Positions 1 to 9,025 of a stretch of 64,000 nt of DNA are shown in pieces. Positions within the stretch are counted from its first letter, which is position 1. Each line of letters opens with the position of its first letter. The DNA comes from Pseudomonas sp. MM211 (GTDB lineage Bacteria; Pseudomonadota; Gammaproteobacteria; Pseudomonadales; Pseudomonadaceae): the NCBI RefSeq assembly GCF_020386635.1, contig NZ_CP081942.1, positions 372,001 to 436,000 on the forward strand, written 5' to 3'. The notes beneath the pieces are model-generated. The model was not told where the DNA came from and made no database searches. It was given only the letters and a program-made list of their open reading frames with translations. The position numbers were made by a program, and so were the translations under genes.

Positions 1-564
1 TGGGCTCCGAACTATGGCAGCGAGCGCTACGCCGAAGCCTATGGGCGCATGCGCAGGTTCCTCGACCAGATCCTGCCGCGTGCCGAGGCGCAAGGCGTGC
101 AACTGGTACTGGAAGTTCATCAGCGCACCATCTGCTCGAGCCCTTCCCTGGCCATGCGCGTGGCTGAGCATTACCCAGCCAGCAGCCTTGGCATCATCTA
201 CGACATCGGCAACCTCGCCATCGAAGGCCGGGAAGACGTGCAGCTGTCCCTCGATCTGATGGGCCCGCACCTCGCCCACGTGCAAGTCAAGAACGTGTCC
301 TACAGCCCGCTTGGCCCTGGTCTGGGCTGGCAGTGGGACTGGTGCCCGCCGGACGAAGGCGTACTACCGTTGGCCGCCATGTTGAAAACCCTCGGCGCAA
401 GCGGCTTCGCCGACTGGATATCGATCGAGGACTTCTCCACGACCTACGGCGACCTGCAGAAGCTATCCCGTAATCGTGACTTGGTTCGCCACTACCTGGG
501 GCTCGACTCCGAACCTGATCTGCACTCCGCCACGAGGCACACTGCCAATGAACACTGCCATTAA
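1..564 (+). CDS. Sugar phosphate isomerase/epimerase, TIM-barrel family (5'-truncated by window edge)
   Basis: The reading frame is open from base 1 to the TAA at 562-564, so the gene begins upstream of the window. The visible 187 residues look like the C-terminal two thirds of a xylose-isomerase-like (AP endonuclease family 2) TIM barrel. The expected metal-ligand segments are present: a glutamate in LVLEVH, an aspartate in IIYDIGN, a histidine in AHVQVKN and a glutamate in ISIEDF. Such enzymes isomerise or epimerise keto sugars, inositol derivatives or hydroxypyruvate; the substrate cannot be read here. Its 3' end overlaps the start of the next gene by 17 bp, so the two are probably translationally coupled in a catabolic operon with the dehydrogenase and transporter that follow. 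Confidence 0.75.
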   Translation, partial: WAPNYGSERYAEAYGRMRRFLDQILPRAEAQGVQLVLEVHQRTICSSPSLAMRVAEHYPASSLGIIYDIGNLAIEGREDVQLSLDLMGPHLAHVQVKNVSYSPLGPGLGWQWDWCPPDEGVLPLAAMLKTLGASGFADWISIEDFSTTYGDLQKLSRNRDLVRHYLGLDSEPDLHSATRHTANEHCH

Positions 565-1324
565 ACGCCCCGTCGCGCTGGTCACCGGCGCAGCTGGCGA
601 GCTGGGTCGCGCCATCTGCATGCGCCTGTGCCGCGACGGCATGCATGTCATCGCCGTCGACCTTGACCTGCCGGCCGCCCAGACGCTGGTGGACAGCATG
701 GACTGCCAGGCGGATCAACGCGCCATCGCCTTGCATGCCGACATGGGCGACAAGAATTCCATCGATGCCATGGTCGAGCAGGCTGGCGCCGCATTCGCAC
801 GCATCGACGTGGTGGTGAACAACGCGGCAGTCAACCACCGCGGTTCGCTGTTCGACTTCGATCCCGCCAAGTGGGATCACATGATGGCCGTGAATCTGCG
901 CGGCCCGGCACTGCTGTGCCAGAAGGTAGCGCCTTACTGGCAGGCCCAGGGCAGTGGTCGGGTGATCAACATGGTGTCGCGCTGCTGGGTCGCGGGTGGC
1001 CCGCCCGCCTACGTCGCCTGCAAGGCCGGGCTGGTTGGCCTGACGCGCTCCATGGCCCGTGAACTGGCGCCTTATCAGGTCACGGTCAACGCCATCGCTC
1101 CTGGCCTGCTGCCCTCGGCTTTCACCTTGGACGGGCGTGATGCCGAGAGCTTCGAGCGGATGGCCCAAGGCTCTATCAACAGCACGCCACTGAAACGCCT
1201 GACAACGCCGGAAGACATCGCCAACACCACGGCCTTCCTGGCCTCCGCCGACGCCGCGTTCATCACCGCAGAGGTGATCCACGTGTGCGGCGGCAGTCAG
1301 TTAGCGCCCTTCGGTAGCGGCTGA
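548..1324 (+). CDS. SDR-family NAD(P)-dependent oxidoreductase
   Basis: A 258-residue classical short-chain dehydrogenase. It has the nucleotide-binding TGAAGELG glycine motif near residue 13, the NNAA motif after strand 4, and a catalytic Ser144, Tyr155 and Lys159 arrangement (YVACK). I chose the ATG at 548 because it places the glycine motif at the usual distance from the N-terminus; an in-frame start further upstream would add unrelated residues. It probably oxidises or reduces a hydroxyl or keto group on a sugar or polyol handled by the upstream isomerase and the downstream transporter. The exact substrate cannot be inferred. The length is normal for the family. Confidence 0.85.
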   Translation: MNTAIKRPVALVTGAAGELGRAICMRLCRDGMHVIAVDLDLPAAQTLVDSMDCQADQRAIALHADMGDKNSIDAMVEQAGAAFARIDVVVNNAAVNHRGSLFDFDPAKWDHMMAVNLRGPALLCQKVAPYWQAQGSGRVINMVSRCWVAGGPPAYVACKAGLVGLTRSMARELAPYQVTVNAIAPGLLPSAFTLDGRDAESFERMAQGSINSTPLKRLTTPEDIANTTAFLASADAAFITAEVIHVCGGSQLAPFGSG

Positions 1325-1374
1325 CGACCACGCCCCCGCTCTTCAACCATCACAAAGACAATAAAGGTTGCCCC

Positions 1375-2682
1375 ATGAATACCCACCCCGTTAAAGACCG
1401 GCGCATGGCGCGCAAGGCTGCCTTTGGCAGCTTCCTCGGCAGCGTCGTCGAGTACTACGATTTCTTCATCTACGGCTCGGCAGCGGCGCTGGTGTTCAGC
1501 ACGCTGTTCTTTCCGTCCAGCGACCCCATGGCGGGCACACTCGCCGCGCTGGCCACCTTCGGGGTCGGCTACATTGCCCGGCCTGTCGGTGCATTGCTGT
1601 TCGGGCACCTGGGCGACCGCATCGGTCGCAAGAAGGTGTTGATGATGACCTTGCTGCTGATGGGCCTCGCCACCACCATCATCGGCCTGCTGCCGACCTA
1701 CGCCACCATCGGTGCCTGGGCACCCGGTTTGCTGGTCGCCTGCCGCCTGCTGCAAGGCCTGTCAGCCGGCGGCGAACAGGTCGGCGCCAGCCTGCTGACC
1801 ATGGAACATGCACCCGGAACGAAAAAGGCGTTTTACACGAGTTGGTTGATCAACGGAGCGTCGATGGGTTCGATCCTGGCGACCTCGGTGTTCATCCCGC
1901 TGTCGATGCTCAACGAAGAACAACTGCTGTCGTGGGGCTGGCGCATTCCGTTCCTGCTCAGCGCCCTGATGGTCATCGTGACCCTGATCATCCGCGCCGG
2001 CGTGGATGAAAGCCCGGAGTTCGCCGCCAAGAAGGCCGACGTTGCACAGGCGCCAGTCGTGGAAATGTTCAGCAAGGAGTGGCGTGCGTTCATTGTGGTG
2101 TTCTGCTGCGCGTTGATCTGCTCGGTGTCGTCACTGGTGATGATCTTCGGACTGTCGTGGGGCGTGAACAATCAGGGCGTCGACCGCTCCTCGATGCTCA
2201 CCGCAATTGCCGCCAGCCAGGTAGTGGCGCTGATCTGTCAGCCATTATTCGGGCTGCTGGCTGATCACATCGGCAAGAAGCGCATTTTCGTGATCGGCTC
2301 CCTGGCCTGCTGCGTTGGTGTGTTCCTGTTCCTCTGGTCGATCACCACCGGCAACATTGCCCTGATCATCTTCGCGACCGTAGTGCTCAAAGGCATCATC
2401 TACAGCGCACCGAACGCCCTGTGGCCATCGTTCTACGCCGAGATGTTCAGCATTCGGGTGCGTTACACCGGTGTAGGCCTGGCAACTCAGCTCAGCTTCA
2501 TCGTCGCCGGTTTCTCGCCGAGCCTGTGCTATGCACTCCTGGGTGGTGGCTCCGACTGGCTGCCGGTGGCCTACTTCATCGGTGGCCTGGCACTGATTGC
2601 GGCCATCGCCGGCATGGTGTCACGCCCCGCAGCTGAGGCAGCCCCGCAACAGGCGAGCAGACCTCTGGCCGCACACGGTTGA
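1375..2682 (+). CDS. MFS transporter, metabolite:H+ symporter (MHS) type
   Basis: A 435-residue inner-membrane protein with the roughly twelve hydrophobic segments of the major facilitator superfamily. The N-terminus (residues 10-35, GSFLGSVVEYYDFFIYG) and the loop motif GHLGDRIGRKK between helices 2 and 3 are characteristic of the MHS group, which includes ShiA, KgtP and ProP-like proton symporters for organic acids. It starts 50 bp after the dehydrogenase stop and is followed by a short hairpin and the YciI gene, so it is most likely the uptake system for the compound processed by the first two genes. The substrate is unknown, perhaps a sugar acid or aromatic acid. Confidence 0.85.
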   Translation: MNTHPVKDRRMARKAAFGSFLGSVVEYYDFFIYGSAAALVFSTLFFPSSDPMAGTLAALATFGVGYIARPVGALLFGHLGDRIGRKKVLMMTLLLMGLATTIIGLLPTYATIGAWAPGLLVACRLLQGLSAGGEQVGASLLTMEHAPGTKKAFYTSWLINGASMGSILATSVFIPLSMLNEEQLLSWGWRIPFLLSALMVIVTLIIRAGVDESPEFAAKKADVAQAPVVEMFSKEWRAFIVVFCCALICSVSSLVMIFGLSWGVNNQGVDRSSMLTAIAASQVVALICQPLFGLLADHIGKKRIFVIGSLACCVGVFLFLWSITTGNIALIIFATVVLKGIIYSAPNALWPSFYAEMFSIRVRYTGVGLATQLSFIVAGFSPSLCYALLGGGSDWLPVAYFIGGLALIAAIAGMVSRPAAEAAPQQASRPLAAHG

Positions 2683-2693
2683 CCCTCAATCCG

Positions 2694-2716
2694 GACGCTG
2701 CACGGTGTGCAGCGTC
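2694..2716 (+). other. Intergenic hairpin within operon
   Basis: A 9-bp perfect stem (GACGCTGCA / TGCAGCGTC) with a 5-base loop lies between the transporter stop and the YciI gene. No T-run follows, so it is more likely an mRNA processing or stability element, or a weak attenuator, than a full terminator. Confidence 0.45.
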
Positions 2717-2739
2717 ACCCATCATCGAAAGGAACCAAC

Positions 2740-3024
2740 ATGCCGTTTGCACTGATCGCTCACGATTACCCAGATGCCCTCGAGCGCCGACTTGCCTGCC
2801 GTGAACGCCACCTCGCTCGCCTGAAGGCTCTGGCCGGGGAAGGCAAGGTGCTGGGTGGTGGGGTATTGCTGAACGAAGAGGGCAAGATGATTGGCTCGAA
2901 CGTTCACCTGGGCTTCGAGCAACGCAGCGATCTGCAACGCTGGCTGGACGATGAGCCGTACGTGCTGGAGCGCGTATGGGAACACATCGAAATCCGCGAG
3001 ATCCGGATGCTCAATCTGAGCTGA
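2740..3024 (+). CDS. YciI-family protein
   Basis: A 94-residue protein of the YciI/YCII-related family, small ferredoxin-fold proteins with a conserved histidine-aspartate pair. Here the histidine is in the N-terminal IAHDYPDALERR segment and the pattern LxxWLxDEPY is near residue 68. Members often sit beside catabolic dehydrogenases or dioxygenases, and some have lyase-like activities; the function here is unknown. I chose the ATG at 2740 because a GAAAGGA Shine-Dalgarno sequence lies just upstream at 2727-2733. It is the last gene of the plus-strand operon, closed by the terminator at 3047-3076. Confidence 0.8.
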   Translation: MPFALIAHDYPDALERRLACRERHLARLKALAGEGKVLGGGVLLNEEGKMIGSNVHLGFEQRSDLQRWLDDEPYVLERVWEHIEIREIRMLNLS

Positions 3025-3046
3025 CAACAACTACCCCGCAAAACAG

Positions 3047-3076
3047 AAAACCCCTTGTCTCTCGACAAGGGGTTTT
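3047..3076. terminator. Bidirectional intrinsic terminator
   Basis: A perfect 12-bp stem (AAAACCCCTTGT / ACAAGGGGTTTT) with a 6-base loop. The outer A/T runs give a U-tract in either direction. It lies between the convergent YciI gene (plus) and cyoB (minus) and probably terminates both. Confidence 0.9.
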
Positions 3077-3095
3077 CGCGTTCAACATCTAATCG

Positions 3096-5051
3096 TCAGC
3101 CCCGCCCGGCCGCCTCGATCCGCGCGATCTCGTCGGGTTGCACGTAGTAGTCGGTGTCTTCGTCGTAGCTGCGCACGATGAAGCAGGCGATGCTGGCGAC
3201 GAAGGTCACGCCCACCAGCCACCAGATGTGCCAGATCAGGGCGAAGCACATCAGGGTCATGAACGCTGCGGCGATCAGGCCGATGCCGGTGTTGCGCGGC
3301 ATGTGGATGGGCCGGAAGGAGGTCGGCGCGGGCTTGAGTCCGTCGCGTTTCATCTCGTGGAATTCGTCGATGCGGTCGCCACGCGGGGTGACCGCGAAGT
3401 TGTAGAACGGCGGTGGCGACGAGGTCGACCATTCCAGGGTACGGGCATTCCAGGGGTCGCCGGTGTGGTCGGCCAGTTCCTTGCGCTTGATGATCGACAC
3501 GGCGAACTGGATCAGCGTGCAGGCGATACCCAGGCCGATCAGCACAGCGCCAATCACGGCCACGTTCAGGTAGGGCTCCCATTCCGGGTTGGTGGTGCTG
3601 TTGAGGCGCCGGGTCATGCCCATGAAGCCCAGAATGTAGAGCGGCATGAAGGCCAGGTAGAAGCCGGTTAGCCAGAACCAGAACGATGCCTTGCCCCAGC
3701 CCTCGTGGAGCCTGAAGCCGAACACTTTCGGGAACCAGAAGGTGATGCCGGCCATGTAGCCGAACACTGCACCGCCAATGATCACGTTATGGAAGTGGGC
3801 GACCAGGAACAGGCTGTTGTGCAGTAGGAAGTCGGCCCCCGGCACCGCCAGCAGCACGCCGGTCATGCCGCCGATGGAGAAGGTGACGATGAAGCCCAGG
3901 GTCCACAGGATCGGCGTGGTGAATTCCAGGCGGCCCCGGTACATGGTGAACAGCCAGGTGAAGATCTTCACCCCGGTCGGGATGGCGATGATCATCGTGG
4001 CGATGCCGAAGAATGCGTTGACGCTGGCCCCCGAGCCCATGGTGAAGAAGTGGTGCAGCCAGACCACGAACGACAGGAAGGTGATGGCGATGGTCGCCCA
4101 GACCATCGAGGCATACCCGAACAGGCGCTTGCGGGCGAACACCGCAGTCACTTCGGAAAACACCCCGAAGGCCGGCAGGATGAGGATGTACACCTCCGGG
4201 TGGCCCCAGGCCCAGACCAGGTTCACGTACATCATCGGGCTGCCACCGCCGGTGCTGGTGAACAGGTGGAAGTCCAGATAGCGGTCCAGGGTCAGCATCG
4301 CCAGGGCGGCGGTGAGGATCGGGAAGGCGGCGACGATGATCACGCTGGTGCAGAAGATCGTCCAGGTGAAGATCGGCATCTTGAACAGGGTCATGCCCGG
4401 GGCACGCATCTTGAGGATGGTGACCAGGAAGTTGACCCCGGTGAGCAGCGTGCCCAGGCCGGAGAGCTGCAGGCTCCAGATGTAGTAATCGACCCCGACG
4501 CCAGGGCTGTACTCGATGCCCGAGAGTGGCGGATAGGCCACCCAGCCGGTCATGGCGAATTCACCGACGAACAACGAGATATTGGTCAGCAGCACGCCGC
4601 CGACGAACAGCCAGAAACTCAGGGAATTGAGCAGCGGATAGGCGACGTCACGGGCGCCGATCTGCAGCGGTGTGACGATGTTCATCAGGCCGACCACCAG
4701 CGGTGTGGCGACGAAGAAGATCATGATCACGCCGTGGGCGGTGAAGATCTGATCGTAGTGATGGGGCGGCAGGTAGCCGCCGTCACCACCGGTGGCCACG
4801 GCCAGCTGGGTGCGCATCATGATGGCGTCGGCGAAGCCGCGTAGCAGCATGATCAGGGCGACGAGGATGTACATCACGCCGATCTTCTTGTGGTCGACCG
4901 AGGTCAGCCATTCGCGCCACAGCCAGCCCCACTTCCTGAAGTAGGTCAGCGCAGCGAACAGGCCCAGGCCGCCGAGCGCCACGGCGATCATGGTGACGAC
5001 GAGGATGGGCTCGTGCAGGGGTATCGCGTCGAGGGTCAGTTTTCCGAGCAT
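3096..5051 (-). CDS. cyoB: Cytochrome bo3 ubiquinol oxidase subunit I (orphan)
   Basis: A 651-residue heme-copper oxidase subunit I that matches CyoB over its whole length, including the N-terminus ([18 protein letters not shown]) and the extra terminal membrane segments typical of the quinol oxidase. The redox ligands are visible: a low-spin heme histidine in FTAHGVIM, the CuB ligand and cross-linked tyrosine in GHPEVY, the CuB pair in WLHHFFT, and the heme ligands in LVAHFHN. I chose the ATG at 5051 rather than 5081 because it aligns with the E. coli start. cyoB normally lies in cyoABCDE, but here its neighbours are DUF934/cysI upstream and a convergent YciI gene downstream. No subunit II, III, IV or heme O synthase gene is in the window. 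Confidence 0.9.
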   Translation of the reverse strand: MLGKLTLDAIPLHEPILVVTMIAVALGGLGLFAALTYFRKWGWLWREWLTSVDHKKIGVMYILVALIMLLRGFADAIMMRTQLAVATGGDGGYLPPHHYDQIFTAHGVIMIFFVATPLVVGLMNIVTPLQIGARDVAYPLLNSLSFWLFVGGVLLTNISLFVGEFAMTGWVAYPPLSGIEYSPGVGVDYYIWSLQLSGLGTLLTGVNFLVTILKMRAPGMTLFKMPIFTWTIFCTSVIIVAAFPILTAALAMLTLDRYLDFHLFTSTGGGSPMMYVNLVWAWGHPEVYILILPAFGVFSEVTAVFARKRLFGYASMVWATIAITFLSFVVWLHHFFTMGSGASVNAFFGIATMIIAIPTGVKIFTWLFTMYRGRLEFTTPILWTLGFIVTFSIGGMTGVLLAVPGADFLLHNSLFLVAHFHNVIIGGAVFGYMAGITFWFPKVFGFRLHEGWGKASFWFWLTGFYLAFMPLYILGFMGMTRRLNSTTNPEWEPYLNVAVIGAVLIGLGIACTLIQFAVSIIKRKELADHTGDPWNARTLEWSTSSPPPFYNFAVTPRGDRIDEFHEMKRDGLKPAPTSFRPIHMPRNTGIGLIAAAFMTLMCFALIWHIWWLVGVTFVASIACFIVRSYDEDTDYYVQPDEIARIEAAGRG

Positions 5052-5103
5052 GTGTCGAATCGGCGCCGGCTGGCGGCGCACGGGCTCCTTGGGTCAGTGG
5101 GAA

Positions 5104-5619
5104 TCAGGTGGATGAACGACGACGAAACAGCGGCCTTGGCTCGATGGCCGAGCGGCCGTACTGCACGCTCATGCCGGCTAGGCCCTTGAGGGCGTCGTGC
5201 ACGGATTTGTCTTCACGTACGGCGAAGCTGTCGAAGCCGCACTGGCGCATATGGCTGAGCTGGTCACGCAGTACGTCACCAACCGCACGCAGCTCGCCAC
5301 GCCAGCTCAGGCGGGTGCGCAGCAGGTAGGCCTGGCTGTAGCCACGGCCGTCGCGAAAACTGGGGAAGTCGATGGCGATCAGCGGCAGCACGGCGAGCCA
5401 GGTCTGCAGCTCGACGGGATCGTCGTCGGGGCTCAGGCACAGGCCGTCGCGGCTGGCCTCGGTGCCCTGCAGCACAGCCTCGTTCTGCCGTTCGCGCCAA
5501 CGCGCGAAGGGCAGGATCAGCGGGCTTTCTGCGGGCCCATCGTCTTCGCGCAGAAGCATCCAGGGATCGTCGGTGACGACCTGTGCCGCACCATCGCGCA
5601 GGGTGATCAGGTTGTTCAT
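5104..5619 (-). CDS. DUF934 family protein, sulfite reductase partner
   Basis: A 171-residue protein of the DUF934 family, usually encoded directly after the cysI-type sulfite reductase in proteobacteria. Conserved patterns seen are the LPLIAIDFPSFRDGRGYSQ segment (residues about 78-97), the arginine-rich ELRAVGDVLRDQL segment and the MRQCGFDSF motif. Its start overlaps the end of cysI by 4 bp (ATGA), so the pair is co-translated. Its biochemical role is not established; the context suggests it helps electron supply, assembly or regulation of sulfite reduction. Confidence 0.85.
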   Translation of the reverse strand: MNNLITLRDGAAQVVTDDPWMLLREDDGPAESPLILPFARWRERQNEAVLQGTEASRDGLCLSPDDDPVELQTWLAVLPLIAIDFPSFRDGRGYSQAYLLRTRLSWRGELRAVGDVLRDQLSHMRQCGFDSFAVREDKSVHDALKGLAGMSVQYGRSAIEPRPLFRRRSST

Positions 5620-7286
5620 GCCGGCTCCCCCGCCTTGCGGTAGACCCGCGCCTTGAACGGCTCGATGCCGACACGCTGCACGGTGTCGATGAAGCGCTCG
5701 TCGCCTTCGCGCTGCTCATCGAAGGTCTCGACCAGGCGCTCGATCACGTCCGGCACTTCAGCGGCGCTGAACGACGGGCCGATCACCTTGCCCAGCGCGC
5801 TGGCCTTGCCCTGGGCGCCGCCGATGGTCACCTGGTACCACTCGCTGCCGTTCTTATCGACGCCAAGGATGCCGATATTGCCAATGTGGTGATGGCCGCA
5901 GGCATTCATGCAGCCGGAGATGTTCAGGCTGATGTCGCCAAGGGCGTGCAGTGCTTCTGCATCCTCGAAACGCTGCTGGATAGCCTGTGCGATGGGAATC
6001 GACTTGGCGTTGGCCAGGGCGCAGTAGTCACCACCGGGGCACGCGATCACATCGGTGAGCAAGCCGATATTGGCGCTGCCCAGGCCAATGCTCACGGCAC
6101 GCTGCCAGAGCGCGTGCAGGTCGGCCTTGCGCACGTCGGGCAGCACCAGGTTCTGTTCGTGGGCCACGCGGATTTCGCCGAACCCATAGCGCTCGGCCAG
6201 CTCGGCAACGGCGTCCATCTGCCCGGAGGTCACGTCGCCTGGTGGCAGGCTGGCACCCGGTTTGGTGGACAGCACCACGCTGGCGTAGCCCGGCACCTTG
6301 TGGGGCTGCACGTTACGCGACACCCAGCGGGCGAAGGCGGCATCAGCGGCCAGGGCGGTGCCGAAGTCCAGGTCGGCATGGGGCAGCGCAGCATAGGCTG
6401 GCGGCGCGAAGGCCGCGGCGACGCGCTGGTACTCGGCGTCGGTCAGCTCGGCAGGGCCGTCCTTGATGTGCTGCCATTCGGCTTCGACTTCCCTGGCGAA
6501 GGCTTCGATGCCCAGCGCCTTGACCAGAATCTTGATGCGCGCCTTGTACTTGTTGTCGCGCCGACCATGGCGGTTGTACACGCGCAGGATCGCCTCGACG
6601 TAGGACAGCAGATGCCGCCACGGCAGGCCGTCGCGAATCACCTGGCTGAGGATCGGCGTGCGCCCCAGGCCGCCGCCGACCATCACCCGCGCCAGCAGCT
6701 CACCAGCGGCATCGCGATACAGGTACAGGCCGACGTCGTGCATGGGTACTGCGGCGCGATCCTGTTCGGCCGCACACAGGGCGATCTTGAACTTGCGCGG
6801 CAGGAACAGAAATTCCGGGTTGACCGTCGACCACTGACGGAGGATCTCGGCCAGCGGGCGCGGGTCGAGCAACTCGTCGGCCGCCACCCCGGCGAAGGCT
6901 TCGGTGGTGATGTTGCGCACGCAGTTGCCCGAAGTCTGGATGGCGTGCATCTCGACCTCGGCGAGGCGCTCGAGAATGTCCGGCACCTGCTCTAGCTCGA
7001 TCCAATTGAACTGGATGTTCTGCCGCGTGGTGAAGTGCCCATAGTCGCGGTCGTAATCCCGCGCGATGGTCGCCAGGCTGCGCAGTTGCCGCGCCGACAG
7101 GGTGCCGTAGGGAATCGCCACGCGCAGCATGTAAGCGTGCTTCTGCATGTACAGACCGTTCTGCAGGCGCAGCGGCAGGAACTCCTCTTCGCTGAGCTCG
7201 CCGCTGATGCGCCGCTGCACCTGATCGCGGAACTGCGCAACGCGCTCGCGCACCAGTGCGTGGTCGTACTCGTCGTAGTGATACAT
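5616..7286 (-). CDS. cysI: Sulfite/nitrite reductase hemoprotein subunit
   Basis: A 556-residue siroheme and 4Fe-4S reductase that reduces sulfite to sulfide in cysteine biosynthesis. The four cluster cysteines occur in the family patterns CPGGDYC and GCMNAC, the latter near the C-terminus followed by GHHHIGNIGILG. The N-terminal half has the conserved HFTTRQNIQ segment. This is the single-chain type found in pseudomonads with DUF934 next to it. The ATG at 7286 has a GAGGT Shine-Dalgarno sequence six bases upstream. It is divergent from the MocR regulator at 7569 across 282 bp, so that spacer holds the promoters for both and the regulator may act here. Confidence 0.9.
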   Translation of the reverse strand: MYHYDEYDHALVRERVAQFRDQVQRRISGELSEEEFLPLRLQNGLYMQKHAYMLRVAIPYGTLSARQLRSLATIARDYDRDYGHFTTRQNIQFNWIELEQVPDILERLAEVEMHAIQTSGNCVRNITTEAFAGVAADELLDPRPLAEILRQWSTVNPEFLFLPRKFKIALCAAEQDRAAVPMHDVGLYLYRDAAGELLARVMVGGGLGRTPILSQVIRDGLPWRHLLSYVEAILRVYNRHGRRDNKYKARIKILVKALGIEAFAREVEAEWQHIKDGPAELTDAEYQRVAAAFAPPAYAALPHADLDFGTALAADAAFARWVSRNVQPHKVPGYASVVLSTKPGASLPPGDVTSGQMDAVAELAERYGFGEIRVAHEQNLVLPDVRKADLHALWQRAVSIGLGSANIGLLTDVIACPGGDYCALANAKSIPIAQAIQQRFEDAEALHALGDISLNISGCMNACGHHHIGNIGILGVDKNGSEWYQVTIGGAQGKASALGKVIGPSFSAAEVPDVIERLVETFDEQREGDERFIDTVQRVGIEPFKARVYRKAGEPA

Positions 7287-7568
7287 GCAAGGACCTCATT
7301 GCCGCCACACACGGCATACAGGCCAGCACTATGGACAAGGGGAGCATTTCGAAACAGACGCAGATAAAACTGAAAAAACCATATCAGAAGCAGAAACTGC
7401 TACTGTCCCTGGCTTAAAATCCCCATATGGCAGAGCGCTTCTCGATCTGATCCGTACTTTATCGATAGTGCTGAATCTGTTACCAAAGTCGTCAGGCGGC
7501 CATCATCGGTGCCCACGCCACACCGAGCAGCGGCGACTCCCTCCTCCTAACCGCCAGGCCAGGACAGC

Positions 7569-8978
7569 ATGAAACGCTACGAGAAATTCGCCGATGAAAT
7601 AGCCGGGCTGATCCGCACCGGCGTGCTCGCGCCTGGCGAAAAGGTGCCCTCGGTGCGCCACGCCAGCCGCACTTACGGGGTAAGCCCCTCGACCGTGTTT
7701 CAGGCCTATTACCTGCTCGAAGACCGCGGGCTGATCCACGCTCGTGCGCGCTCCGGCTACTTCGTCCGCGAGCACGCCCAGCGCCCGCTGCACGAGCCGG
7801 AAGTACGCGCGGGCACGGCGCAGACCACCGATGTCGATGTCAGCGAACTGGTGTTCTCGGTGCTGGGTTCGCTGAAGGACCCGCACACCGTACCTTTCGG
7901 CTCGGCCTTCCCCAGCCCGGATCTGTTCCCGCTGGCGCGCCTGGCCCGCTCCATGGCGCAGAGCGTGCGCGACATGCCCAGCCACGCGGTGATCGCTGAC
8001 ATGACCGAGGGCAACCCGGATCTGCGCCGGCAGATCGCCCTGCGCTACATGGTCAGCGGCGTGCGGCTGCCGCTGGAAGAACTGGTGATCACCACCGGCG
8101 CCATGGAGGCGCTCAACCTGTGCCTGCAGTCGGTGACCGAACCGGGCGACCTGGTGGCCATCGAAAGCCCGGCGTTCTACGCCACCCTGCAGGTGCTGGA
8201 ACGGCTCAAGCTCAAGGCGGTGGAAATCCCCGTGCACCCGCGCGAAGGCATCGATCTGGACAGCCTGGCGAGCAGCCTGGAGCACTTGCCGATCAAAGCC
8301 TGCTGGTTCATGAGCAGCCTGCAGAACCCGCTCGGTGCGAGCATGAGCGACGACAAGAAACGCGGCCTCTACGACCTGCTGCAACGCCATCAGGTGCCGC
8401 TGATCGAAGACGATGTATACGCCGAGCTGTACTACGGCACCCAACCGCCCAAGCCGGTAAAGAGCTTTGACCGCGAAGGCCTGGTGATGCACTGCGGCTC
8501 GTTTTCCAAGTGCCTGGCGCCGGGTTATCGGGTCGGCTGGGTCGCCGGTGGCCGCTACGCCCAGCGCATCGCCCGACTCAAGCTGATGACCACCATCTCA
8601 CCCTCGGTGCCCGCCCAGGCGGCCCTCGCCGACTACCTGCAGCACGGCGGCTACGACCGCCACCTGCGCAAGCTGCGCCATCAACTGGAAACCCAGCAGG
8701 CGTCGATGCTGGCCTCGGCCGCGCGGCACTTTCCGGCAGACACACGGGTGACCCGGCCAAGCGGTGGCTATTTTCTCTGGTTCGAATTCGCCGAGCGGGT
8801 CGATGCGCTGCAGCTGTTCCGCCTGGCGCTGGCTCAGGGCATCAGCCTGGCGCCGGGGCCGATCTTCTCGGCAACCCGAGGTTTCGGCCATTGCGCACGG
8901 CTCAACCACGGCCACCCGTGGAGCACGCAGAGCGAGCAGGCCATGGCGACGCTGGGGCGGATCATCGATTCGTTCTGA
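7569..8978 (+). CDS. MocR/PdxR-type GntR regulator with aminotransferase-like domain
   Basis: A 469-residue fusion of an N-terminal GntR winged helix (residues about 1-75, with VPSVRHASRTYGVSPSTVFQAY as the recognition region) to a fold-type I aminotransferase domain (about 110-465). The PLP Schiff-base lysine is Lys314 in CGSFSK, and the upstream DDVYAELYY segment is also conserved. Proteins of this family bind PLP and an amine ligand and act as transcriptional regulators; most lack transaminase activity. It is divergent from cysI, so regulation of cysI or of itself is plausible. The ligand and targets are unknown. Confidence 0.85.
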   Translation: MKRYEKFADEIAGLIRTGVLAPGEKVPSVRHASRTYGVSPSTVFQAYYLLEDRGLIHARARSGYFVREHAQRPLHEPEVRAGTAQTTDVDVSELVFSVLGSLKDPHTVPFGSAFPSPDLFPLARLARSMAQSVRDMPSHAVIADMTEGNPDLRRQIALRYMVSGVRLPLEELVITTGAMEALNLCLQSVTEPGDLVAIESPAFYATLQVLERLKLKAVEIPVHPREGIDLDSLASSLEHLPIKACWFMSSLQNPLGASMSDDKKRGLYDLLQRHQVPLIEDDVYAELYYGTQPPKPVKSFDREGLVMHCGSFSKCLAPGYRVGWVAGGRYAQRIARLKLMTTISPSVPAQAALADYLQHGGYDRHLRKLRHQLETQQASMLASAARHFPADTRVTRPSGGYFLWFEFAERVDALQLFRLALAQGISLAPGPIFSATRGFGHCARLNHGHPWSTQSEQAMATLGRIIDSF

Positions 8979-9025
8979 GGGTGCACGAGCGGGTGCTCAT
9001 CCCGGGCGGGATGAGCACCGCAGGA

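Noticed and set aside
287..1282. 331-codon minus-strand frame opposite the isomerase and dehydrogenase
   Set aside because: Antisense shadow spanning two clear genes.
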